Of a stretch of 5,578 bases of DNA, positions 1 through 5,542 are shown one piece after another. The notes beneath the pieces are model-generated. The model had not been told where the DNA came from and did no database searches. It was given only the letters and a program-made list of their open reading frames with translations. A program made the position numbers and the translations under genes. The stretch comes from Phenylobacterium aquaticum (GTDB taxonomy: Bacteria; Pseudomonadota; Alphaproteobacteria; Caulobacterales; Caulobacteraceae). The DNA lies in NCBI RefSeq assembly GCF_947378715.1, contig NZ_CANCLE010000210.1:1-5578 (forward strand), read 5' to 3'. Position 1 is the first letter of the stretch; every line of letters begins with the position of its first letter.

Positions 1-269
1 CCCATCAGGTGGGCGTGGGCGTCGACCAGACCCGGCAAGGCGGTCGCGCCCTTCAGGTCCACGTCCTGAGCGCCGGGCGCCGCCTTGCGGGCCTCGGCCA
101 GCGATCCGGCGAAGGCGACCTTGCCGCCCTTGACCGCCAGGGCCTCGACCTTGGCGTCGCCGGTGTAGATCGGGCCGCCATGCAGGATCATGTCGGCGGC
201 CAGCGCCGGTCCGACGCCAGCCAGGGCCAGGCCGCCGGCCAGGGCCAATACGCGAAGGGTCATTCTCAT
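1..269 (-). CDS. Exported YtcJ-like amidohydrolase (amidohydrolase family 3), N-terminal part only
   Basis: The first 89 codons are in the window and the rest lies beyond the left edge. Residues 1-25 form a Sec signal peptide: Arg at 2 and 6, a hydrophobic Leu/Ala/Gly core, and cleavage probably after ALA near residue 25. Next comes the small beta-sandwich start typical of amidohydrolases (MILHGGPIYTGD, residues 27-38). The first metal-binding motif follows, PGLVDAHAHLM at 79-89, with H85 and H87 as the HxH ligands. In this superfamily such enzymes hydrolyse C-N or C-O bonds with one or two divalent metals, and YtcJ-type members are often exported; the substrate is unknown. Start choice: ATG at 269 or the in-frame ATG at 263 both fit, and ribosome-binding sequence is weak (GGGGA about 10 bases upstream of 269). 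The gene is divergent from the TetR gene, the classic arrangement for a repressor and its target. The amidohydrolase assignment is firm. The subfamily is inferred from the N-terminus alone. Confidence 0.85.
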   Translation of the reverse strand, partial: MRMTLRVLALAGGLALAGVGPALAADMILHGGPIYTGDAKVEALAVKGGKVAFAGSLAEARKAAPGAQDVDLKGATALPGLVDAHAHLM

Positions 270-388
270 GGTCGGCGCCGTCCCCGAAAGCTCAGTTCAC
301 AGAGCCAGGACCATCGCCCAGACGTCGCCAGAATGAAACCGCAGCCTTCGCCGGATTACTCCCCATCTTGGGTAGCGTTTGTTTACCT

Positions 389-404
389 GACGGCGCCTAC
401 CGTC
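389..404. promoter_or_regulatory. Candidate TetR-type operator (GACGG-N6-CCGTC)
   Basis: A perfect 5-bp inverted repeat with a 6-bp spacer, 16 bp in all, lies 34 bp upstream of the preferred TetR start. Its size and location suit a TetR dimer site, and it would overlap a weak predicted promoter (TTTACC/TACTCT). Overlapping partial symmetry also exists just to the left, GGTA at 371-374 against TACC at 384-387. Short inverted repeats are common by chance in GC-rich DNA, so this is only a candidate. Confidence 0.3.
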
Positions 405-427
405 CTACTCTGAGTTGAGATTGTCGC

Positions 428-435
428 AGGGTGAG
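428..435 (+). promoter_or_regulatory. Ribosome binding site of the TetR gene
   Basis: AGGGTGAG lies with its AGGG core 7 bases before the ATG at 439. This favours that ATG over the in-frame TTG at 415, which has no purine-rich sequence at the right distance. Confidence 0.6.
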
Positions 436-438
436 TCG

Positions 439-1041
439 ATGGACAGGGCGCGGGCCTCGCGGTTGTCGCGGGAAGATCGTCGGGAGCAGATTCTCGACAG
501 CGCCAAGGCCTTGATCCTCGAGGGCGGCCTTTCGCAGTGCACCCTTGAGGCCGTGGCCGTCCAGGCCGGCATTTCCAAGGCGCTGATCTATCGTCACTTC
601 TCGACCGTCGAAGACCTGCTGCGGGCCCTGCTGAGCCGTGAATACCATCCGGCGGCGGGGGACCTTAAGGCCGCCGAGGCGAACGATTTTCCCGAGCGGG
701 TGCGACTGGGGACCGAGCGGGTGTTCGCCTATTGCAACGAGAACCGCGCCCTTGTGCATATGCTGCTCAATGACCCAGGCGTCGCCCGGCTTCTGGGCGC
801 CGATGCGCTGCCCGCGCCGGATAGCGTGCATCGGGTGTTCGCCGGCCACGCCGCAGCGACCTATGGCCTGCCGCCCGGGCTGGCGTCGTTGGGCGCCTAT
901 CTGATGCTGAACGCCATGGTCGGGTCAGGCGATCCGGTTGAGCGGATGGGCCTGACCTCGGAGACCGCCGCCGCGTTCTGGACCACCTTCTCGCTGGCCG
1001 GCTGGGCGGCCGTCGCGGCCCGCTACGGACAAAAGGCTTAG
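439..1041 (+). CDS. TetR/AcrR-family transcriptional repressor
   Basis: This is a 200-residue protein, the usual length for a one-domain TetR regulator. Residues 13-60 are the DNA-binding domain. The RREQILDSAKALILEGG helix (14-30) leads into the helix-turn-helix at about 35-54, TLEAVAVQAGISKALIYRHF, which carries the family's G-[IV]-[ST]-x-x-x-[IL]-Y-x-[HY]-F signature. The remainder (about 65-200) is the alpha-helical ligand-binding and dimer domain. It is alanine-rich and too divergent for me to name a ligand. The ATG at 439 is preferred because of its ribosome binding site; an upstream TTG at 415 would add 8 residues. It is divergent from the left amidohydrolase and convergent with the M19/amidohydrolase operon, sharing 4 bp at the stop codons. 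Expected role (inference): an autoregulated local repressor of the divergent hydrolase and possibly of the neighbouring operon, released by a small molecule that may be the hydrolases' substrate or product. Confidence 0.92.
   Translation: MDRARASRLSREDRREQILDSAKALILEGGLSQCTLEAVAVQAGISKALIYRHFSTVEDLLRALLSREYHPAAGDLKAAEANDFPERVRLGTERVFAYCNENRALVHMLLNDPGVARLLGADALPAPDSVHRVFAGHAAATYGLPPGLASLGAYLMLNAMVGSGDPVERMGLTSETAAAFWTTFSLAGWAAVAARYGQKA
1038..1041. other. Overlapping stop codons of convergent TetR and M19 genes
   Basis: TTAG on the plus strand gives the TetR stop TAG (1039-1041) and, on the other strand, the M19 stop TAA (1040-1038). No intergenic terminator fits, so the two transcripts must overlap at their 3' ends. 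Confidence 0.9.
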
Positions 1042-2168
1042 CCCCAGACGGTCCGGGCATAGGCCAGGAAGTTCAGCCCCAACACCTTGTCGATGACACG
1101 GGCAGGATAGCCCTTGGCCGACAGCATGCCGGCCAGCGTCCTGAACTGGTCCACCCCGCGCAGATCGACGACAAAGGGATAGGTGTCCGGACGCTCGCCC
1201 TTGGCCCCGATGCCGGCGGCGACCCGGTCGGCGATCTCCTTCTCCAGGGCGCCCTTGTAGACGTCGAGGTCGTCGATGGCGGTGATCGAACCATCGGTGC
1301 CGATGCCCACATGGTCCTCACCGCAGACCTTCAGGGCATGCTCGATATGGGCGACCACATCGGTCGCGTGCGGATGGCCGTCCAGGGTCAGGAACGGCAT
1401 GAAATAGATCCCGACGAAGCCGCCCTTCTCCGCTGTCCCGCGCAGCTCGGCGTCGGTCTTGTTGCGCGGCAGATCGGTGAGCGCGCGACAGCCCGTGTGA
1501 TTGATCGAGATCGGGGTCTTGGAGGCCGCGATGGCGTCCAGGCAGGTGCGCTCGCCGCTGTGCGACAGGTCGACCATGACCTTGGCCGCGTTCAGCTTCT
1601 CGACCACCTGACGACCGAGTGGCGAGAGCCCCCGGTTCTGGGGCGCCATGGAGCCGTCGCCCAGGGTGTTGGCGGGATTGTAGGTCAGCTGGATCACCCG
1701 GACGCCCCGGGCGGCGTATTCATCGACCCGCTCCAGATGCTCGCCGACCTGCAGGGCGTTCTGGAAGCCATAGATCAGGCCGACCTTGCCCTCGTCGCGG
1801 GCCTTCAGGATGTCGCTGGCCTTGCGGACCACCAGCAGATCCTCTGGATTGGCCTTCACCAGCGCGTCCCAGGCGTCGAGGGTCTCAAGCGAGAATGCGT
1901 GGGGATCCTGCGGGCCGGCGACATAGCCCAGGGTGCAGTTGACGGCGGTGACGCCCGAGGCCCGGGCGTCGATGATCGAGCGGGTGTCAATGTCCAGGTC
2001 GCCGGACCCGGACAGGAGCTGGGTCTTCTGCCCCAGGGGGATGTTCGGGTTCATGATCCCGCCCAGGGCGTTGATGATGATCGGCTTCTTCGCCGCCGCG
2101 AAGGCGGGCGCGGCGCCGGCCGCGAGGCTGGCGGCGCCGAAGGTCAGGGTCTGGCGGCGAGAGAGCAT
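1038..2168 (-). CDS. Tat-exported peptidase M19 (membrane/renal dipeptidase) family protein with atypical metal site
   Basis: This is a 376-residue protein. Residues 1-26 are a twin-arginine signal: SRRQTLTF at 3-10, a small-residue hydrophobic stretch, and cleavage after AFA (about residue 24). The M19 barrel follows, with recognisable blocks GVRVIQLTYN (155-164), VDLSHSGERT (199-208), SINHTGCRAL (221-230), LPRNKTD (233-239) and HVGIGTDGS (286-294). By comparison with M19 enzymes, H203, H224 and D292 are retained ligands. The N-terminal HxD (family pattern DGHND) is instead NALGG at 33-37, and the bridging Glu position reads GFQN (134-137) with Gln136. Related M19 proteins with GFQN and no HxD are, as I remember, a common divergent branch, so the gene need not be inactive. 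Classic members cleave dipeptides; the substrate here is unknown. The start at 2168 is fixed by the Tat signal, the strong AAAGGA site and the TGATG overlap with the upstream amidohydrolase gene. A longer in-frame reading back to 2555 only shadows that gene. Confidence 0.9.
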   Translation of the reverse strand: MLSRRQTLTFGAASLAAGAAPAFAAAKKPIIINALGGIMNPNIPLGQKTQLLSGSGDLDIDTRSIIDARASGVTAVNCTLGYVAGPQDPHAFSLETLDAWDALVKANPEDLLVVRKASDILKARDEGKVGLIYGFQNALQVGEHLERVDEYAARGVRVIQLTYNPANTLGDGSMAPQNRGLSPLGRQVVEKLNAAKVMVDLSHSGERTCLDAIAASKTPISINHTGCRALTDLPRNKTDAELRGTAEKGGFVGIYFMPFLTLDGHPHATDVVAHIEHALKVCGEDHVGIGTDGSITAIDDLDVYKGALEKEIADRVAAGIGAKGERPDTYPFVVDLRGVDQFRTLAGMLSAKGYPARVIDKVLGLNFLAYARTVWG

Positions 2169-2170
2169 CA
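2168..2170 (-). other. TGATG stop/start overlap coupling amidohydrolase and M19 genes
   Basis: Read on the minus strand, the amidohydrolase stop TGA and the M19 start ATG share one A in TGATG. This implies one mRNA and probable translational coupling. Confidence 0.85.
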
Positions 2171-3535
2171 GTCGTCCTTTCGCTGGGCGGCGTCCGCCTG
2201 CGGATTGAAGTCGGCGCGGCGATAGATCACCCCGCGCTTCACGGTCATGACCACGGTGCGCAGGGCGCCGATATCGCCCGTGGGGTCCTTGGCGGTGAAC
2301 ATCAGATTGGCCAATTGGCCCGCGGCGATGGTCCCGAAGTCGGGATTGGCGGTGACGGCCCGGGCGCCGCCCGCCGTGGCCGCGAGGATCGCCTGCATCG
2401 GGGTGAACCCGGCCCTGGCGACCAACAGCTCCAGCTCCTGATAGAGGGCCGGATAGGGATCGGCGGCCTCGCTGAAGCCGTCGGTGCCAGCGCTGATGAT
2501 GACACTGGCCCGACGCGCCTGGTCGGTCAGCCGCGCGGCGATCTCGGTTGTGCAATAGGGCTGCGGTCCGGTCGGATGGGCGGCGTGGCTGGCGTCGAGC
2601 CCGGCATAGACGAACAGGGTGGCGTCCAGCACCGTCCCCTGCGCCTTCATCCGGGCCAGCAGCTTGCCGATCACGGGATTATCCCCCTGTCCCAGCCGCG
2701 CCGCGTCGACCGGCGCACGATGGTGATAGGCCTTGGGGATCGGATCGGAGACTTCATAGGCCAGCATGCAGACATGGCTGACCGCGTCGGCCCGGGCGGC
2801 GATCACGTCGGAGGGTTTGGCGGGGAACACGGCGGCGTGGGCCCAGACCGGTATGCCCTGGCGATGGGCCTCGGCGGTGATGGCCTTGACCCGCTCGGCC
2901 GGCAGGTCTGCGTAGATCTTGATCGCCGAGGCGCCTGTTCCGCGCGCCAGGGCGACGGCCATCCTCAGGTCGGTCCGGGCGTCGATCGCCTGCATCCAGG
3001 GCGTATGGCCGGCCACGGCCCCGGCTGAGACCGCATGGGTGCGGGGGTCGTCGAAGAATTCCGGTCCGGCCATCAGGGCCGCGTAATAGATGTCCGGCCC
3101 CGGCAGCTCGCCCACCCGGGCGGCGCGGGCCAGGTCCGAGACCTGGCGCAGGTCGTCGGCCATGTCGCGCACGGCGGTGATCCCGCCATAGAGGTCGCGC
3201 TTCATCTGGGCCTCGGCGAAGGGCCGATTGGGCGGCGTCGCCAGATGCTCGTGGCTGTTGACCAGGCCCGGCAGCACATAGAGCCCCGAGGCGTCCACCA
3301 CCTGCGAACCCGGCGGCAGCTTGAAGGCGATGGTGTTCCCCAGCCAGACCTTCTCGATCCGCTCGCCCTTGACCAGGATGCTGGCCGGCCCCTGGGGCGG
3401 CGCACCCGTCCCATCGATCAGGGTGGCGTCCTTGTAGAGCACATAGGCGCTGGCGCCGGCCTCGGCGGCCTGGGCCGGGAGGTGCGCTGACGCCGCAACA
3501 CAGGCGGCAAGCACCGCAGGAATCCATCTCATCAT
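2168..3535 (-). CDS. Exported metal-dependent amidohydrolase (imidazolonepropionase/Xaa-Pro dipeptidase-like)
   Basis: This is a 455-residue protein. The N-terminal export signal spans about 1-23, with Sec cleavage likely after AQA (21-23). LAAC at 9-12 also resembles a short lipobox, so a lipoprotein is possible. The beta-sandwich part (about 30-85 and 400-440) flanks a TIM-barrel. Every superfamily ligand position is present: H95 and H97 (PGLVNSHEHL), K206 (AIKIYAD, the usual carboxylated lysine), H233 (VWAHA), H254 (AVSHV) and D352 (ISAGTDG). The C-terminal block GTIAAGQLANLMF (401-413) is typical. It should therefore be an active binuclear hydrolase acting outside the cytoplasm. Relatives of this group hydrolyse Xaa-Pro or Xaa-Arg/Lys dipeptides, or amides such as ochratoxin. 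Which substrate applies here cannot be told. Two adjacent ATG codons (3535 and 3532) are equivalent starts, and the ribosome binding site is weak. It is the first gene of a two-gene operon with the M19 gene and diverges from the glycosyltransferase. Confidence 0.92.
   Translation of the reverse strand: MMRWIPAVLAACVAASAHLPAQAAEAGASAYVLYKDATLIDGTGAPPQGPASILVKGERIEKVWLGNTIAFKLPPGSQVVDASGLYVLPGLVNSHEHLATPPNRPFAEAQMKRDLYGGITAVRDMADDLRQVSDLARAARVGELPGPDIYYAALMAGPEFFDDPRTHAVSAGAVAGHTPWMQAIDARTDLRMAVALARGTGASAIKIYADLPAERVKAITAEAHRQGIPVWAHAAVFPAKPSDVIAARADAVSHVCMLAYEVSDPIPKAYHHRAPVDAARLGQGDNPVIGKLLARMKAQGTVLDATLFVYAGLDASHAAHPTGPQPYCTTEIAARLTDQARRASVIISAGTDGFSEAADPYPALYQELELLVARAGFTPMQAILAATAGGARAVTANPDFGTIAAGQLANLMFTAKDPTGDIGALRTVVMTVKRGVIYRRADFNPQADAAQRKDD
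2175..2180 (-). promoter_or_regulatory. Ribosome binding site of the M19 gene
   Basis: AAAGGA on the minus strand sits 6 bases before the M19 ATG, inside the last codons of the amidohydrolase gene (Arg-Lys-Asp). It fixes the M19 start and suggests efficient translation from the polycistronic message. Confidence 0.7.
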
Positions 3536-3648
3536 CCGCTTGGCTTAGCGCGCCGGCGCCCGCGCCGATAGTCGCCCGCAACCGCCGGGCGCACCCTCGA
3601 CCGGGGGAATCGGCGGACAATAGGGCCAGGCTCAGGAAAGGGTCGGAC
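3536..3648. promoter_or_regulatory. Divergent intergenic region between amidohydrolase operon and glycosyltransferase
   Basis: This 113-bp, very GC-rich gap must hold the promoter of the minus-strand hydrolase operon and probably that of the plus-strand glycosyltransferase. I found no hexamer pair with acceptable spacing. A 7-bp inverted repeat (GCGCCCG at 3556-3562, CGGGCGC at 3586-3592, 23-base loop) is visible but could well be chance. The candidate TetR operator half-sites (GACGG-N6-CCGTC) are not obviously repeated here, so control of this operon by the neighbouring TetR is not supported by sequence. Confidence 0.4.
3634..3642 (+). promoter_or_regulatory. Ribosome binding site of the glycosyltransferase gene
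   Basis: AGGAAAGGG ends 6 bases before the GTG at 3649. It supports that non-ATG start, which also gives the expected first beta strand (MRFILFKG) with no extra leader. Confidence 0.7.
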
Positions 3649-4821
3649 GTGCGCTTCATTCTGTTCAAGGGCCAGTCGCAATACGGCTCCCTGCGGCTGC
3701 ATATCGACCAGCTGGCCGCCGCCTTGACGGGCCTGGGCCACGAGGCCGCGATCATCGACCTGACGGCGCCCGACGCCATCGCCCAGCTGAACGCCAGCTT
3801 CCAGGCCAGGCCGGACGCCTATTTCGGGATCGGCGGGGTCGGCAGCGACCTGAAGACCGGCGAGGCCAGCGTCTATGACGCCCTCGGCGTGGTCTATGCC
3901 TCGCTCTATGTGGACCACCCGATCCACCACATTCCCCGGCTCTCGACGCCGATCAAGCGCAACGCCGCCCTGTTCCTGGACCGCAGCCACGTGCAGTTCA
4001 TGACCGCCTGGACCAAGGGGCGGGGCTTCAGCCAGCTGGGCTTCCTGCCGCCTGGCGCCAATGAATTGGCCGAGCCGCTGGATACGTCCGATGAGGCGTT
4101 CGCCAAACGCGACATCCCGGTGCTGTTCACCGGCACCTATCGCGGCGCGCCGGCCATGCCGTGGCGCCAGGAGGCCGACACCCCGGCCCGCACGGCCATC
4201 GAAGCCGTGGCCCAGCGCATGGCCGCCGACGCCCGCCTGCCCCTCCTCGACGCCCTGCGCCTGGCCCTGGCCGACGAATTCCAGGCCGAGCTCACCCCGG
4301 AACTGTTCAAGGATTTCCTGCCGCTGCTGCAGGCCCCTCAGGCCTTCGCCGAGGCCTGTCACCGCGACCGCTTGCTGCATGAACTTGGCCGGGGCGGCGC
4401 GCCCCTGACCATCTATGGCGCCGGCTGGGAGCCCCTGCTCGGGCTCTATCCGAGCTTCGCCTATGGCGGCGTCGGCAGCTTCGAGGAGACCCTGCATCTG
4501 CTGCGCCGGGCCCGGCTGGTGCTGAACGCCAATAACGGCTTCGTCGCCGGCGGCCATGAGCGGGTGTTCACCGCCATGTGCGGCGGGGCGGCGGTGCTCT
4601 CCGACGAGAGCAAGTACTACGCCGAGGCCTTCAAGCCGGGCCGCGAGATGGCGACCTATGGCTGGAACAGGCTGGACGCCGTGCCCGGCCAGATCGCCGA
4701 TCTGCTCGCCGATCCGGCCGCCTTGGCCGCCATGGCCCGGGCCGGCGCCAAGCGCGCCCAGGCCGAGCACAGCTGGACCGCGCGGGCCGCCAAGCTGGTC
4801 AAGACCATCAAGCAGGCCTGA
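3649..4821 (+). CDS. CgeB-like glycosyltransferase (GT-B fold, Glyco_trans_1_2 type)
   Basis: This is a 390-residue cytoplasmic protein with no signal or membrane segment. The N-terminal half starts with a Rossmann-like strand (MRFILFKG, then HIDQLAAALTGLGHE at 18-32). It carries the segment VVYASLYVDHPIHH (81-94), which corresponds to the Asp/His-Pro motif seen in CgeB/DUF3880-type proteins. The C-terminal half holds the donor-binding domain. FTGTYRG (160-166) and IYGAGWE (255-261) begin strands. The stretch from LNANNGF (292-298) through GGHERVFTAMCGGAAVLSDES (301-321) is the hallmark of the CgeB/Glyco_trans_1_2 family (HxRxFxAMxxGG...D/E). Residues 340-390 are the usual C-terminal helices. 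Such enzymes add sugars to surface polysaccharides, spore coats or flagellin; donor and acceptor are unknown here. The gene starts with GTG after a good ribosome binding site and ends one base from the oppositely oriented nucleotidyltransferase gene. That neighbour supports a role in surface glycan synthesis. Confidence 0.85.
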   Translation: MRFILFKGQSQYGSLRLHIDQLAAALTGLGHEAAIIDLTAPDAIAQLNASFQARPDAYFGIGGVGSDLKTGEASVYDALGVVYASLYVDHPIHHIPRLSTPIKRNAALFLDRSHVQFMTAWTKGRGFSQLGFLPPGANELAEPLDTSDEAFAKRDIPVLFTGTYRGAPAMPWRQEADTPARTAIEAVAQRMAADARLPLLDALRLALADEFQAELTPELFKDFLPLLQAPQAFAEACHRDRLLHELGRGGAPLTIYGAGWEPLLGLYPSFAYGGVGSFEETLHLLRRARLVLNANNGFVAGGHERVFTAMCGGAAVLSDESKYYAEAFKPGREMATYGWNRLDAVPGQIADLLADPAALAAMARAGAKRAQAEHSWTARAAKLVKTIKQA

Positions 4822-4822
4822 T

Positions 4823-4847
4823 TCAGGCGGGCGTCAGAAGCGCCTGA
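4823..4847 (+). terminator. Candidate hairpin between convergent genes
   Basis: TCAGGCG (4823-4829) and CGCCTGA (4841-4847) form a perfect 7-bp stem with an 11-base loop, starting 2 bases after the glycosyltransferase stop. A second GCCTGA at 4816-4821 can compete for the same arm (GCCTGA-T-TCAGGC). No T tract follows on either strand, so this would be a non-canonical terminator or mRNA 3' end stabiliser. On the minus strand it overlaps the last 8 codons of the nucleotidyltransferase gene. Confidence 0.3.
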
Positions 4848-5542
4848 TATTCCTGGGGCGTTCCGCAGAAGATCACGTCGGCGGGGTCGATCAGGCTGTA
4901 GCCCGTCTTGCCGCCCCGACCGATCAGGTGGTTATAGAGCGGCGCCACATAGAGCTCCGCCGCCTGGGGGGCGAGGCGTTCGGCGGCCAGGGCCGCCCGG
5001 AAATCGCCGGCCCGGGCGAAGTGGTAGAGGCCCGTGCAGCAGAGATTTGAAATCCGACGCTTTTCGGCCGTCTCGGCAGCCAGCGGCAGGTCACCCTCGG
5101 CGGGACGGACATAGGACCAGTTGGCGCCCTCGCCCTCGAACACCTCCAGCCAGCCATCGAGGCCGGCGAACCAGGCGCCTGGGAATTCAAAGCCGGGACG
5201 GAAGGTGTCGATGTTGAAGATGGTGATCGGCTCGGCGTCATCGATCCCCGCCCCGTCCAAGCCGATCGCCACGGTCTCGGCCTGTCCCGCCGTGATGGCC
5301 GTAAGCTCTAAGACCCTGGCCGAGGCGACGCCCAGCCGCGCGCACTCGGCCTCGACGAAGGCGATGTTTTCGGCGCCGGGGGCGACGATGAACAGGAAGG
5401 GTAGGCTCGCGAAATAGGCCGCGAAACTTCCGACCGCATGGGCGAAGACGCTCTCGCCGCCGAGCGGCAGCATGAACTTCGGGAGGGTGTAGCCGGCGTC
5501 AAAGAACCGCTGGGAGCGGCCGGCCATGGGAATGACGATCAT
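4823..5542 (-). CDS. NTP-transferase-like capsular polysaccharide biosynthesis protein (GT-A fold)
   Basis: This is a 239-residue cytoplasmic protein. The N-terminus VIPMAGRSQRF (3-13) is the nucleotide-binding loop of sugar-nucleotidyltransferases in the MAGxSxRF form. LPKFMLPLGG (20-29) follows, with the conserved Lys22. Further blocks are FLFIV (49-53), GQAETV (86-91), TIFNIDTFRP (107-116), where NID stands where DxD or similar metal-binding residues occur, NWSYVRP (141-147), EKRRISNLCCTGLYHF (160-175), ELYVAPLYNHLI (196-207) and VIFCGTP (223-229). I recall this block order from proteins annotated as capsular biosynthesis or glycosyltransferase family 2-like nucleotidyltransferases in many bacteria. 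The probable role is activation of a sugar or other phosphorylated building block to an NDP or CMP form for a surface glycan. The exact substrate is not readable. The start at 5542 overlaps the stop of an upstream gene as ATGA, indicating translational coupling, and the ribosome binding site itself is poor. It converges on the glycosyltransferase gene. Confidence 0.85.
   Translation of the reverse strand: MIVIPMAGRSQRFFDAGYTLPKFMLPLGGESVFAHAVGSFAAYFASLPFLFIVAPGAENIAFVEAECARLGVASARVLELTAITAGQAETVAIGLDGAGIDDAEPITIFNIDTFRPGFEFPGAWFAGLDGWLEVFEGEGANWSYVRPAEGDLPLAAETAEKRRISNLCCTGLYHFARAGDFRAALAAERLAPQAAELYVAPLYNHLIGRGGKTGYSLIDPADVIFCGTPQEYQALLTPA

Larger units (their letters stand above)
270..438. 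promoter_or_regulatory. Divergent intergenic region between amidohydrolase and TetR gene
   Basis: This 169-bp gap must carry the start signals of both divergent genes. It is less GC-rich than its surroundings at 361-384. A weak plus-strand promoter possibility is TTTACC (382-387), 18 bases, then TACTCT (406-411), but each hexamer only partly matches the sigma-70 consensus. I could not pick a minus-strand promoter. A candidate operator at 389-404 is listed separately. By the usual TetR-family arrangement the repressor would bind here and control itself and the divergent amidohydrolase. That is inference. Confidence 0.45.

Noticed and set aside
9..413. A plus-strand open frame across the left edge
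   Set aside because: It runs opposite a signal peptide and an amidohydrolase HxH motif, then across the regulatory gap. No domain is visible.
1311..2225. A 304-codon plus-strand open frame opposite the M19 gene
   Set aside because: It is a low-complexity antisense shadow of a clearly conserved protein and has no recognisable motif.
1038..2555. A longer M19 gene starting at 2555 (505 codons)
   Set aside because: The extra N-terminus is an out-of-frame reading of the upstream amidohydrolase. The start at 2168 has a Tat signal, a strong ribosome binding site and a TGATG overlap.
2315..3028. A 237-codon plus-strand open frame opposite the amidohydrolase gene
   Set aside because: Its composition is that of an antisense shadow and the opposite strand shows all six conserved metal ligands.
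3556..3592. A 7-bp inverted repeat (GCGCCCG / CGGGCGC) as operator or terminator
   Set aside because: The arms are pure G/C, the loop is 23 bases, and such repeats are frequent by chance at this base composition.
3597..3623. A sigma-70-like promoter (TCGACC ... CAATAG) for the glycosyltransferase
   Set aside because: The spacing is only about 15 bases and the -10 match is poor, so it was not annotated as a promoter.
2754..3779. A 341-codon minus-strand frame overlapping the amidohydrolase start and glycosyltransferase start
   Set aside because: It is a frame-shifted Arg/Gly-rich shadow of the amidohydrolase, spanning a divergent promoter region.
3532..4770. A 412-codon minus-strand open frame opposite the glycosyltransferase gene
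   Set aside because: Its translation is Gly/Gln/Arg-rich without family motifs and is the codon-complement shadow of a convincing glycosyltransferase. Such antisense frames are expected in GC-rich genomes.
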